Assembly: GCF_001719045.1 (NCBI RefSeq)
Contig: NZ_CP015423.1
Span: forward strand, 310,001 to 374,000
DNA: 64,000 nt
Direction of reading: 5' to 3'
DNA from: Paenibacillus polymyxa
GTDB lineage: Bacteria; Bacillota; Bacilli; Paenibacillales; Paenibacillaceae
The translations under genes were made by a program, and so were the position numbers. Every line of letters begins with the position of its first letter. Position 1 is the first letter of the stretch. Below the pieces are notes generated by a model. That model saw nothing but the letters and a program-made list of their open reading frames with translations. It had not been told where the DNA came from and made no database searches. Shown here piece after piece: positions 17,294 through 25,807 of the stretch.

Positions 17294-18106
17294 TCACTCC
17301 TTTGCTCCCGAAGCCTCCAGTTCACCCCATATTTCATGAAAAAGCTCATTAAAACCCGGCTGCTCGCGTGCATAAAAAGGCTGAGCTTCTCGGATGCAAT
17401 CCGGAATCTCGAAGGTACGTCGGATATGACCCGGATTTCGACCCATCACTATAATCCGGTCACTGACCGCAATGGCCTCGGCCAAATCATGTGTGACTAA
17501 AATAGCCGTCTTCCTCCGCTCGCGCAAGGTTTCCGCAATCAGATCTTCCAGCTGTAGCTTGGTTTGATAATCCAGCGCGGAGAACGGTTCATCCAGCAGC
17601 AGCAGTCCCGGATTGGTCGCCAGCGTCCGTACCAGCGCCACGCGCTGGCGCATTCCCCCAGACAACTGGGATGGATGCAAATGCTCCTTCCCTTCCAGAC
17701 CCATGCCTTCCAGTAACAGCCGTGTCCGCTCACGCGCAGCTTCATCTACTCTGTTGCCTAGTTCCAGACCCAACAATGCGTTATCCATTATCGTCCGCCA
17801 CGGGAACAGATAATCCTGCTGCAACATGTAACCGACCGCTGGACTCGGACCACTTACCGGCTGACCTTGCAACATAACTTGGCCTGCCGCTGGACGCAGT
17901 AGCCCCGCGATCATGGACAGAATCGTCGTTTTGCCGCAGCCGCTTGGACCAACCAAGCTGACAAACTCCCCTGTCTCTACGGAAAAATCAATATTCTCAA
18001 CCGCCAGCGAAGCTTCACGATCCGTTACATAGACATGCGTCACTTGCTTCAGTCTCACCATCGGGATGGTCGCGTCCAAAGTTAGGCCACTCCGTTCCTC
18101 CATCAT
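17294..18106 (-). CDS. ABC importer ATP-binding protein (SsuB/TauB type)
   Basis: Cytoplasmic ATPase of the importer. Walker A GPSGCGKTT, Q-loop YMLQQDYLFPWRT, signature LSGGMRQR and Walker B LLLLDEPFSALD, then the H-loop ILVTHD, are all intact in 270 residues. The ATG overlaps the stop codon of the substrate-binding protein gene by four bases (ATGA), and GGAGG lies 6 bases upstream. It resembles SsuB, TauB and B. subtilis YtlC. Confidence 0.93.
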   Translation of the reverse strand: MMEERSGLTLDATIPMVRLKQVTHVYVTDREASLAVENIDFSVETGEFVSLVGPSGCGKTTILSMIAGLLRPAAGQVMLQGQPVSGPSPAVGYMLQQDYLFPWRTIMDNALLGLELGNRVDEAARERTRLLLEGMGLEGKEHLHPSQLSGGMRQRVALVRTLATNPGLLLLDEPFSALDYQTKLQLEDLIAETLRERRKTAILVTHDLAEAIAVSDRIIVMGRNPGHIRRTFEIPDCIREAQPFYAREQPGFNELFHEIWGELEASGAKE

Positions 18107-19194
18107 GACGAACCTCCGGCACCGACGCCTGCATGCGTAGATTCAGTTGTGCTCTTTTTCACAGGCGGTTCAGTATTCCCGGTAGAGCTTGACGAAATCG
18201 CTTGTTGTGCAAAGCTTGGGTTCACTAGCTTATCTAGTGCAACCGGACTTTTAAGCTCCCCTGCCGAGGTCATGACATCCTGTAAGTTCTTCCATTCCTT
18301 TTCTTCAATCATCGGGTTCAAAGCATAGGTACTCTGTTCCTTATATCGCTTGATACTACTCGTTAAAACAGCTAAATCTGTATCTTTAAAATAGGGCGTG
18401 ATTGCTTCGGCAATCTGTTCAGGTGAATGCGTAGCAATCCACTGTTGTGCCCGATATACAGCATTTGTAAATTTCTGTGCAGCCTCGCTATTTGTGTTCA
18501 GGTAGCTTTGCTTAGCCATATATACCGTATACGGCAACTCGCCGCTCTCCACACCGATAGAGGCAACAACCCGCCCACGACCTTCCTTTTCAAAAATAGA
18601 TGCCTGCGGCTCAAACAGCTGCACATAATCCCCTGTACCGGAGCCGAAAGCAGAGGCAACATTAGCAAAATCAATATTTTGAATCAGCTTCAGATCCTTG
18701 TGAGAATCAATGCCGTGTTTGCGAAGCGTAAATTCAAGTGACATTTGTGGCATTCCGCCCTTGCGTTGTCCCAAAAAATTTTGCCCTTTCAGCTTTTCCC
18801 AGTCAAAGCTATCCTGCGTTTGCCGAGCAAACAAAAAGGTTCCGTCCTTCTGTGTCAGCTGAGCAAAATTAATGATAGGGTCCTCTGCTCCTTGCTGATA
18901 CACATAAATAGATGTTTCCGCGCCGATCAGCGCGATATCCGCCTGATTGGACAACAACGCCGTCATTGCCTTGTCACCCCCGGGAATCGTTGCCAGCTGG
19001 ACATCCAGTCCCTCCTGAGCAAACATTCCCTGGCTCAAGGCTACATACTGCGGCGCATAAAAGACCGTACGGGCTACCTCGCCTAATCTGATCTCAATCG
19101 TCTGCTCCCCTCCTTTGGGGGTGCACCCACTGAGCAACAGTAATCCGAGTAGTGCCGCAGCCACCACAGCTTTGAAACGAGCGCCGTTTTTCAT
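18103..19194 (-). CDS. ABC importer substrate-binding lipoprotein (NMT1/SsuA-like)
   Basis: Lipid-anchored extracellular binding protein: signal sequence with lipobox LLSGC around residue 24, then a periplasmic-binding fold of the NMT1/SsuA type (EVARTVFYAPQYVALSQGMF, QEGLDVQLATIPGGDKA). Ligand unknown; the family takes up sulfonates, nitrate, riboflavin or pyrimidine precursors. No TPP or other riboswitch is visible upstream. The last 30 residues are a Ser/Thr/Gly-rich tail that is unusual for the family. A GGAGGG site lies 7 bases before the ATG. First gene of the operon with the ATPase and permease. Confidence 0.88.
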   Translation of the reverse strand: MKNGARFKAVVAAALLGLLLLSGCTPKGGEQTIEIRLGEVARTVFYAPQYVALSQGMFAQEGLDVQLATIPGGDKAMTALLSNQADIALIGAETSIYVYQQGAEDPIINFAQLTQKDGTFLFARQTQDSFDWEKLKGQNFLGQRKGGMPQMSLEFTLRKHGIDSHKDLKLIQNIDFANVASAFGSGTGDYVQLFEPQASIFEKEGRGRVVASIGVESGELPYTVYMAKQSYLNTNSEAAQKFTNAVYRAQQWIATHSPEQIAEAITPYFKDTDLAVLTSSIKRYKEQSTYALNPMIEEKEWKNLQDVMTSAGELKSPVALDKLVNPSFAQQAISSSSTGNTEPPVKKSTTESTHAGVGAGGSS

Positions 19195-19271
19195 CCTTAT
19201 TCCCTCCCCACCTTTTTACATCGGTTGACTTCATATATTGTTATGCCATTGTCGATATATTGGTTAATTGC

Positions 19272-19306
19272 AAAAAAAAAACCCACGTTCGCCCGGGAAC
19301 GCGGGG
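19272..19306 (-). terminator. Terminator of the M32 carboxypeptidase gene
   Basis: CCC-GCGTTC pairs with GAAC-GT-GGG and is followed on the minus strand by a run of ten T. It lies 16 bases after the stop codon. Confidence 0.9.
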
Positions 19307-19321
19307 TAGATGCTATATGAT

Positions 19322-20839
19322 TTACAGCTTGTATATGGAGGTATATTTCTCTTCCAGATAGTCGGCGAGATAATCCGGGTTCAGATCCTCACCTGTAATG
19401 GCTACAATCAACTCGGACGGCGTCCGACTCTTGCCGTAACGGTAAATACGTTCGGTCAGCCATTGCTTGATCGGCTCAAGCTCTCCAGCAGCAATTAATT
19501 CATCCAGATTTGGCAACTCTTTGCGTAATGTCGCCAAAATTTGCGCTGCATACATATTGCCAAGCGAGTAGGAAGCAAAATAACCAAAATCACCGCCGGA
19601 CCAGTGAACGTCTTGAAGTACGCCCAGTCCGTCATTCGGTGGAACAAGTCCCAAGTATTCCTTATATTTCGCATTCCACACCTCGGGGAGACGCTTCACA
19701 TCCAGCTTTTCATTAAACAGCATTTTTTCAATTTCATAACGGATAATGATATGTAAATTATATGTTAGCTCATCCGCTTCAATACGAATCAGTGAATTTT
19801 CCACACGGTTGACTGCCCGGTAGAATTGCTCTGCCGTAACCTTTGCCAAACGATCAGGAAAATGCTTTTGCAAATCATCGTAATACCGATCCCAGAAAGC
19901 ACGACTGCGTCCGATTTTATTCTCCCACAAGCGGGACTGGGATTCATGAATCCCCATAGAGGTTCCTCCAGACAGTAGTGATCCTGCCAGCTCTGGAGCA
20001 ATATTTTGTTCGTACAGCGCATGACCTCCTTCATGCAACGAACTGAAAATAGCACTGGTTACATCATCTTGCAGATAATGAGTTGTTATACGCACATCAC
20101 CTGGATTTAATCCTGTTGCGAAAGGATGTACACTCTCATCCAAACGACCTGCGTCAAAGTCATACCCCATTTGTCCTAAAATGAATAGGCTGAACTTCTC
20201 CTGCTGCTTCACATCAAACACACCATCTAAAAAGCTCTTATCCGGCTGGTTCGATGAAGCCTGAATTTTAGACAATAGGGGCACAAGGCGCTTCTTGAGA
20301 CGATCAAACACAGCATCCAGCTTTTCAACCGTCATCCCCGGCTCATATTGATCCAAAAGTGTGTCATACTCTGTATCCTTAACACCCCAGTAGCCGATAA
20401 ACTCACGCTTCATGTCTACGATTTTAGACAAGTACGGTTCAAATCCGGCAAAATCGCTATGTTCCTTTGCGTCCTCCCACTTGCTCTCTGCCTGTGCTGC
20501 AAGAATGCTATAATCGCGGTATCGGTCTGCCGGAACCGAACGATTCAGTTCATAATTTTTACGGCATTCCTCCACCAATCTGCGATCATTGTCCTCCAGT
20601 TGCTTCAGCTTGTCTTCTACGGCAAAAAATTGCAGCAATTGTCCCATTTCATCCGAGATCATCAGCTTGAACATTTCAGTGGACAGCATACCCAACGTCT
20701 CCGACCGAATATCAACGCCCTTGCGCGGAGCGCCAGTCCGTAAATCCCAGTGCAGCAGACCTACTGCTTCGCCATAACTACTAATTTTGTGTGCAAGCTC
20801 CTTTAAAGCCGTCAATTGATCCAACGTCTGTTGCGTCAT
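19322..20839 (-). CDS. Carboxypeptidase M32 (YpwA-like)
   Basis: Zinc metallocarboxypeptidase, the family of Thermus/Bacillus carboxypeptidase Taq and B. subtilis YpwA, releasing C-terminal residues from peptides in the cytoplasm. The zinc-binding HEGGH lies near residue 267 and is followed by the family motif IHESQSRLWEN, which supplies the third ligand. Length is standard at 505 residues. The frame opens with GTG at 20851, but GAGGTG is 9 bases before the ATG at 20839. Its promoter is probably the minus-strand half of the shared palindrome at 20893-20924. Confidence 0.95.
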   Translation of the reverse strand: MTQQTLDQLTALKELAHKISSYGEAVGLLHWDLRTGAPRKGVDIRSETLGMLSTEMFKLMISDEMGQLLQFFAVEDKLKQLEDNDRRLVEECRKNYELNRSVPADRYRDYSILAAQAESKWEDAKEHSDFAGFEPYLSKIVDMKREFIGYWGVKDTEYDTLLDQYEPGMTVEKLDAVFDRLKKRLVPLLSKIQASSNQPDKSFLDGVFDVKQQEKFSLFILGQMGYDFDAGRLDESVHPFATGLNPGDVRITTHYLQDDVTSAIFSSLHEGGHALYEQNIAPELAGSLLSGGTSMGIHESQSRLWENKIGRSRAFWDRYYDDLQKHFPDRLAKVTAEQFYRAVNRVENSLIRIEADELTYNLHIIIRYEIEKMLFNEKLDVKRLPEVWNAKYKEYLGLVPPNDGLGVLQDVHWSGGDFGYFASYSLGNMYAAQILATLRKELPNLDELIAAGELEPIKQWLTERIYRYGKSRTPSELIVAITGEDLNPDYLADYLEEKYTSIYKL

Positions 20840-20892
20840 ATTTGAGGTCACCTCTTTAACTTAAAATGGTTAAAACTTTACAATACCTATAC

Positions 20893-20924
20893 TTGATGAT
20901 ACTTATATTAAAAAGTATAATCAA
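20893..20924. promoter_or_regulatory. Face-to-face overlapping promoters (carboxypeptidase / carbonic anhydrase)
   Basis: On the plus strand TTGATG, a 17-base spacer and TATAAT read toward the carbonic anhydrase. On the minus strand TTGATT, a 17-base spacer and TATCAT read toward the carboxypeptidase. Both are in the same 32 bases, which form an imperfect palindrome (outer arms TTGATNATACTT and AAGTATNATCAA). Confidence 0.65.
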
Positions 20925-21012
20925 CACACAACATGTACGACCAGCTCCTAAGACCTAAAACAAACGTTGGACTGTACATATCAAACTTTTTTAGAATCTG
21001 GAGGGAACAATC

Positions 21013-21576
21013 GTGGATCACATCAAAGAAATTTTAGAGTACAATCGTGTTTTCGTAGAAAACAAAGAATACGAGGCCTATAGAACGGGCAAGTTCCCCA
21101 ATAAAAAAATGGTCATTATCACCTGTATGGATACACGGCTAACGGAATTACTCCCAAAAGCTATGAACCTGCGCAACGGTGATGTGAAAATCATCAAAAA
21201 TGCGGGTGCGATTATTTCACAGCCCTTTGGAAGCGTAATGCGCAGTGTGCTAGTCGCCTTGTATGAGCTGGGAGCAGACGAAGTCGTCGTCGTAGGCCAT
21301 TATGAATGCGGTATGGCTGCATTAAATGCAGACCACATGGTCAATGAAATGCTCGATCGCGGAATTTCTCAGGAAGTGCTGAACACATTGGAAAATTCAG
21401 GCATTAAGCTAAATAAATGGTTAAAAGGTTTTGATAACATTGAAGAAGGGGTAAGAACTACCGTGAAGCTTATTAAGAATCACCCGCTTCTCCCCCCTAA
21501 TGCCCCCGTTCACGGCATGGTTATTCATCCAGATACAGGAGCGTTAACGCTTGTCGTTGACGGGAATGAACAGTAA
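21013..21576 (+). CDS. ytiB: Beta-carbonic anhydrase (YtiB-like)
   Basis: Zinc enzyme interconverting CO2 and bicarbonate. The zinc-binding motifs CMDTRL (with the Asp-Arg dyad) and HYECG are intact, and MNLRNGDVKIIKNAGA plus the ending PVHGMVIHPDTGAL follow B. subtilis YtiB nearly residue for residue, as does the length of 187 residues. The start is GTG with GGAGGG 7 bases upstream. A good sigma-A promoter lies about 90 bases before it and a strong terminator follows, so it is monocistronic. Confidence 0.94.
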   Translation: MDHIKEILEYNRVFVENKEYEAYRTGKFPNKKMVIITCMDTRLTELLPKAMNLRNGDVKIIKNAGAIISQPFGSVMRSVLVALYELGADEVVVVGHYECGMAALNADHMVNEMLDRGISQEVLNTLENSGIKLNKWLKGFDNIEEGVRTTVKLIKNHPLLPPNAPVHGMVIHPDTGALTLVVDGNEQ

Positions 21577-21605
21577 ACAGGATACGCTTCGGCAGAAAGT
21601 TACCA

Positions 21606-21649
21606 GGGTAGTTTAAGCTCGTACATATGAGCCTAAACTACCCTTTTTT
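21606..21649 (+). terminator. Terminator of the carbonic anhydrase gene
   Basis: GGGTAGTTTA-GCTC pairs with GAGC-TAAACTACCC and is followed by six T. Confidence 0.92.
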
Positions 21650-21723
21650 ATGAAAAAAAGCGCATATACGTGGAGAATGACAGGAGCCAATTTTGGCTAA
21701 CCTGTGAACGACCTGTCTGAAAG

Positions 21724-21753
21724 TTGTCAAACCATACAGTTTCAGTGTACACT
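21724..21753 (+). promoter_or_regulatory. Possible PadR-gene promoter with operator
   Basis: TTGTCA and TACACT are separated by 18 bases. The perfect palindrome AGTGTACACT (21744-21753) covers the -10 element, which would suit autorepression by the PadR protein encoded about 75 bases downstream. Confidence 0.4.
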
Positions 21754-21827
21754 TTTCATGAAGCAGCAGAATACCTGCCGCAGTGCTGTTACAACCGTTA
21801 CTATGATGGATGAAGGAGATAAGATCT

Positions 21828-22400
21828 ATGAATTTACTATCGTATGGTCTGTTGGGGCTTCTCGCAAGAGAGGAATCCTCCGGCTATGATCTGATGTTGC
21901 GTATTCAGCCTTTTTGGCAGGCTAAGCACAGTCAGATCTATCCGCTACTGGCCCGTATGGAGAGCAAGGAACTGCTAGCCTCTCGTTGGATCCAGCAGTC
22001 CGACAAGCCTGATAAGAAAATGTATACCATTACCGACAAGGGAATCCATATGCTTCAGCAATGGTCCCAAGAAGCGTTAGCTGCTCCGGTTACACGGGAT
22101 GAATTAAGTCTTCGACTGTTCTGTCTTTGGTTGACGGACAAAAGTAGTGCCAATCGTATGCTGGAGGAACGCAAACGTCATTTTATTCAGAAAATCCAGC
22201 ATCTTGAGGATATTCTGAACGACATTCCCGCAGAGAATTTACATTTTGGCAGTAAGAACTTTGGTGACTATATTTTAGTACAAAAAGGACTTTTGAATGC
22301 TAAAGCAGGTCTGGAATGGTGCCAAATGGTTCTGCGTATGCTGCTTGCCGGTGATGTCAGTACGGATACTAACCCGTTTTTACTTAAGCCGCAAAGCTGA
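21828..22400 (+). CDS. PadR-family transcriptional regulator
   Basis: Winged-helix repressor: the N-terminal PadR domain (LLSYGLLGLLAREESSGYDLM, then HSQIYPLLARMESKELL and KMYTITDKG) is followed by a helical C-terminal dimerisation region, as in the AphA/PadR group. The frame opens at 21810 but GGAG lies 9 bases before the ATG at 21828. The next genes downstream encode a Gly-rich membrane protein and YxcD; whether they are targets is unknown. Confidence 0.92.
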   Translation: MNLLSYGLLGLLAREESSGYDLMLRIQPFWQAKHSQIYPLLARMESKELLASRWIQQSDKPDKKMYTITDKGIHMLQQWSQEALAAPVTRDELSLRLFCLWLTDKSSANRMLEERKRHFIQKIQHLEDILNDIPAENLHFGSKNFGDYILVQKGLLNAKAGLEWCQMVLRMLLAGDVSTDTNPFLLKPQS

Positions 22401-22552
22401 ATGCTTTTACCAATCCATGCATAGGATTTATGGGACGTTATTATTTAATTTTTAAAAATTAAAATTCTTTGAAACCCTTTTCCATGCCATTCGTATTACT
22501 GGTTAGCGGTTGTTTGACCTATAAAAAAATTTACTAAGGGGGATATATTTAC

Positions 22553-23008
22553 ATGAAAAAAACATTTACTTTGAAAAATATGATGATGCTGATGATGGCT
22601 TTTACCCTACTCATTGCTATGATCGCACCATCTACAGCTGATGCAAGGCGAGGCGGCGGGTTTAAATCCGGGCCTAAATCATACCAATCTACACCAAGCA
22701 AGGCAAATGACAGCAGTGGCGTCAATAAGTCAGATAGCGGAACCAAGTCAGGAGCAACTGCTGGGAATACAAACAGAACTGGTGGATTCCTTGGCGGTGG
22801 CGGCGGATTCCTGAAAGGTATGATGCTGGGCGGTTTGGCAGGTATGCTCTTCGGCGGATTGTTCGGCAACATGGGCGCATTGGGTAGCTTGCTTGGTCTG
22901 GCCGTTAACGTTCTCGCCATTTACGTCCTGATCATGGCCGGAGTAGGTATCTACCGTGCTATTAAAAATCGTCGCAGACCCGATGATTCCCGCGGAGGAC
23001 GTTACTAA
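22553..23008 (+). CDS. Secreted/membrane Gly-rich protein, function unknown
   Basis: Not recognised as a named family. It has a signal peptide (hydrophobic residues 10-30, cleavage likely after ADA), a Ser/Lys/Asn-rich linker, a Gly-rich hydrophobic hairpin (GGFLGGGGGFLKGMMLGGL to about residue 115) similar to the glycine-rich segments of Tim44-like proteins, a second membrane segment (GLAVNVLAIYVLIMAGVGIY) and a short basic tail. GGGGG lies about 11 bases before the ATG. It is three bases from yxcD-like DNA downstream and surely co-transcribed with it. Confidence 0.75.
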   Translation: MKKTFTLKNMMMLMMAFTLLIAMIAPSTADARRGGGFKSGPKSYQSTPSKANDSSGVNKSDSGTKSGATAGNTNRTGGFLGGGGGFLKGMMLGGLAGMLFGGLFGNMGALGSLLGLAVNVLAIYVLIMAGVGIYRAIKNRRRPDDSRGGRY

Positions 23009-23011
23009 GCT

Positions 23012-23290
23012 ATGATTTTGAGTATGGATGAAATTGTCAACGCTATTTGCTTGCATATGGCTGAACGCAAAGGTGTACAGCCCACCGATGTGACAGTAGA
23101 ATTAAGCTGGGAAGAGGATACAGGTTATTCCGCAGAAGTCCATGTACAGGGTCGTAGTCAATATCTGGTGGAAGCCAACATGATTGAAGCAATTCTGAGA
23201 TATCTGTATTCCGAATACAATATTCGTGCCTATCGCGAACAAATCAGATTGGATCTGGATGAAGAAATTACTGCTATTGTCCAAACTTGA
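23012..23290 (+). CDS. yxcD: YxcD-family protein (DUF2653)
   Basis: Small acidic protein of the Bacillus YxcD family, function unknown. Matches are MDEIVNAICLHMAERKGV, then VELSWEEDTGYSAE and the acidic end LDLDEEITAIV. The ATG at 23012 follows the preceding stop by three bases, with GGAGG further upstream, so translation is probably coupled to the Gly-rich membrane protein. A terminator follows. Confidence 0.85.
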   Translation: MILSMDEIVNAICLHMAERKGVQPTDVTVELSWEEDTGYSAEVHVQGRSQYLVEANMIEAILRYLYSEYNIRAYREQIRLDLDEEITAIVQT

Positions 23291-23307
23291 TTATTTCGCA
23301 TAAGAAG

Positions 23308-23347
23308 AACCGACCTTTGCTTGAGGGCAAGGGTCGGTTTTTTTGCT
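23308..23347 (+). terminator. Terminator after yxcD
   Basis: CCGACC-TTGC pairs with GCAA-GGTCGG followed by seven T. The stem could also stop transcripts of the convergent STM4011-type gene. Confidence 0.92.
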
Positions 23348-23408
23348 CGTTTTTCTAATAGATCATTAAGGTTACTATAGCATTACATTTAGACGCGGAC
23401 GTACCTTG

Positions 23409-24323
23409 TTATATGGATTCATTTGCTCTATGAGTAGCCTGTCTGCTAAAGGATGGAGCCGGAGATAGCTGTACCTGCGGCACCCTTTCGAGTAAGCCAC
23501 TACCGTACATTTCCCGAAACGGCTGCTCCTCCATATGAATATAGCCGATATAGCAGCCGCATTCTTTCATCCGGCACGGACGTTTGCCACTTAGACCCTC
23601 AAGACCATTCCTGTATAAGTGTCCTAGCACCCGTCGATCCTGATAGCAGTGTTTTACTCTTCCGTCACCCTGGACATAAAATACATCTTCACCAGCGCGA
23701 CATGCCCGCCCCTGACTGCTATAATCCTTTAAATTCCATTGAAAATAGGGGTCTATCGCAGTTAATTCAGCAACCTCAGCATCTGTATAATAATGTGGAC
23801 GATCCTTGTAGGCGTTGATCCACAAATAAACATCTCTTGGAAGTTTCGATCGCAAGGAATGAATAGCCGGAAATGCCTGTCTTAACCCGACGGTACCGAC
23901 ACTATAGGAAATGCCAAGTTCATATAGCTTCATAGCCTGCGATATAAAAACTTGCTCTTTTGTCTCTCCAGGGTGATATGTAGCCCACAGCGCAGCAGTC
24001 TCCGGGTTCAGTTCTTGCGTCCAATCCAGCTTAGTCGATAGATTCGTCTGTACCGCCACTTTTTCCACATGCGCCATGTGGGAAAACTCAATCATGGTCT
24101 TGCGATACCAGGAATGAATCAAGGCTTCTCCATACGGATTTAAAAAAATAGAGAGACGATGCCCCAGAGCGCCCTGTTCTCGTACCCAATCGGCAAAACG
24201 TTCCAACTGGGCCCGATCCTTGTTCAACGTTTCCCGACTATCAACGTTTTTACTGAACGGACAGTATGGGCAGGCATAGTTGCACGAGGTCAACGAACCA
24301 CGATAATATAAGGTCGCTCTCAT
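23409..24323 (-). CDS. STM4011-family radical SAM protein
   Basis: Iron-sulfur radical S-adenosylmethionine enzyme. The cluster motif CNYACPYC is at residues 14-21. The C-terminal third has CRAGEDVFYVQGDGRVKHC followed by CRMKECGC, a spacing like a SPASM/twitch domain that binds auxiliary Fe-S clusters in peptide-modifying enzymes. It is the last gene of the five-gene STM4011-4015 type cluster; its ATG overlaps the stop of the STM4012-type gene by four bases. Substrate unknown. The family name is from recognition of the Salmonella locus; the SPASM reading is my inference. Confidence 0.88.
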   Translation of the reverse strand: MRATLYYRGSLTSCNYACPYCPFSKNVDSRETLNKDRAQLERFADWVREQGALGHRLSIFLNPYGEALIHSWYRKTMIEFSHMAHVEKVAVQTNLSTKLDWTQELNPETAALWATYHPGETKEQVFISQAMKLYELGISYSVGTVGLRQAFPAIHSLRSKLPRDVYLWINAYKDRPHYYTDAEVAELTAIDPYFQWNLKDYSSQGRACRAGEDVFYVQGDGRVKHCYQDRRVLGHLYRNGLEGLSGKRPCRMKECGCYIGYIHMEEQPFREMYGSGLLERVPQVQLSPAPSFSRQATHRANESI

Positions 24324-25738
24324 GCGCCTACATATCCTTCCATGCGCTCACGTACTGATGTGGAGATCATCCAGTCCCCAATCGCATCGGAATAGGCCAT
24401 TCCTTCCTCTGTAAGTCGCAGCCTACCCTCCTCGACGACAGCCATACCGGATTCCAGCAGCAATGACATTCCCGTAAAATCGTCCGACAGGGATACATCG
24501 AAGCGCTCTGCATAGGCCGATAGCTCCAAACCTTCCCGATGAAGAAGCGCCTTTAAGATAAAGCGTCGCTTACTCTCATCCACATTTAAAATATAGCCGT
24601 AGTCAGCCAGATCATGACGTTCCGCAGCAACATAATCTGCGATAATACTACGCGTAGCTGCTGCACTAACACCGTACCGGCTGGCATAGTGAACATTACG
24701 TGTATAGGATCGCGCACCACATCCCAGACCAGCCATACCTTCCTCCTGACAACTGTAGGGCAAAAGCTCTTTGCTGGATAAACCATCATTTTTTGCAAAA
24801 CGGCGCATGGAATATTGTACATATCCTGCCTGTTTGAGCCGTTCGCGCGCCACTTCATACAAGCTAAGACGAATATCATGTTCCAGCCCGGTATAGCCTG
24901 GCTTTAAAATCGTATTTTCTCGAATATATAGCGGATAAAGAAAAATTTCTCCTGGCGAGTAAGACAGTGCTTCCTCTAAAGAATACAGCCATGTTTCCAC
25001 CGTTTGACCAGGCAGGCCATAGATCAGATCCACGTTCAGCAATGGAAAGTTGTATTCCACCAGCCGCTCAAGTGCTTCTCTAACAAGTTTGGGCTTCTGA
25101 GGTCGGTAAATGGCGGCACTTTCTGATTCCACAAAGCTCTGAATTCCCATGCTGACACGATCTGTCCCGCGGCGCTTGAGCACCTCCAACCTATCCTCAG
25201 TCACAGTATCGGGAGAGGTTTCCACCGAAATAGAAGCTCGTTTAGGGTCCAGTCCCATTATATTTTCCGCTATGTCAAACAAACGCTCCACCAAAGGAGC
25301 CTCCAGTAAGGTTGGTGTACCGCCGCCGATCGCAAAACGCGAAAAAGGCCGACGGCCCATACTGGGTGCCCATTGCTTGGCTTGTCTTTCTAGCGCATCC
25401 ACATACTCCTTATGTACATCCAGACGCTTGTCCGGCAAAGTGAAGAGGTTACAAAATCCACAGCGAGCCGCGCAAAACGGAATATGCATATACAAAAAAT
25501 AGCTTTCTAACTCCTCCTTCTCCCACAGCTCCTGCAATGAGAGCGGTGTATCAAACGAACGATAGGCCGTTTTATGCGGGTAAGAGTACAGATAGGAGCG
25601 GTAGGGAGCTTCACGGATCGTGCGTGCCCATTCAGCAGGAGTTTCAGGCCACTGAAACCTAGACGGTGCTAAGTTTGTGTCTATCTCCGGGGCTACCGCA
25701 CCCGTTGGATGTGAGTGATTCAGATTCATGGCTTTCAT
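24320..25738 (-). CDS. STM4012-family radical SAM protein (HemW-like)
   Basis: Radical SAM enzyme of the HemN/HemW superfamily. The motif HIPFCAARCGFCNLF supplies the three cluster cysteines; AIGGGTPTLLE, VSMGIQSFVES and NVDLIYGLPGQT are typical of HemW-like proteins, and the end (about residues 385-470) resembles the HemN C-terminal domain. HemW is a heme chaperone, but the cluster context suggests a different job. GGAG lies 5 bases before the ATG. An AT-rich gap of 69 bases separates it from the STM4013-type gene upstream; no terminator is visible there. 472 residues, about 90 more than HemW, mostly an N-terminal extension. Confidence 0.9.
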   Translation of the reverse strand: MKAMNLNHSHPTGAVAPEIDTNLAPSRFQWPETPAEWARTIREAPYRSYLYSYPHKTAYRSFDTPLSLQELWEKEELESYFLYMHIPFCAARCGFCNLFTLPDKRLDVHKEYVDALERQAKQWAPSMGRRPFSRFAIGGGTPTLLEAPLVERLFDIAENIMGLDPKRASISVETSPDTVTEDRLEVLKRRGTDRVSMGIQSFVESESAAIYRPQKPKLVREALERLVEYNFPLLNVDLIYGLPGQTVETWLYSLEEALSYSPGEIFLYPLYIRENTILKPGYTGLEHDIRLSLYEVARERLKQAGYVQYSMRRFAKNDGLSSKELLPYSCQEEGMAGLGCGARSYTRNVHYASRYGVSAAATRSIIADYVAAERHDLADYGYILNVDESKRRFILKALLHREGLELSAYAERFDVSLSDDFTGMSLLLESGMAVVEEGRLRLTEEGMAYSDAIGDWMISTSVRERMEGYVGA

Positions 25739-25807
25739 TTCTGCTCCTTCCTCGCGCTGGATTGATTTCTTAATATTTTACTAGTGCAATCTATATTTCT
25801 ATTTGCT

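Noticed and set aside
19195..19271. TPP or other riboswitch before the SsuABC-like importer
   Set aside because: Looked for because some relatives import thiamine precursors; no CTGAGA-type core or extended fold is present in this short leader.
22444..22463. Perfect 20-base A/T-only palindrome between PadR and the Gly-rich gene
   Set aside because: Composed only of A and T, so a chance palindrome is easy; no T-run or conserved operator shape.
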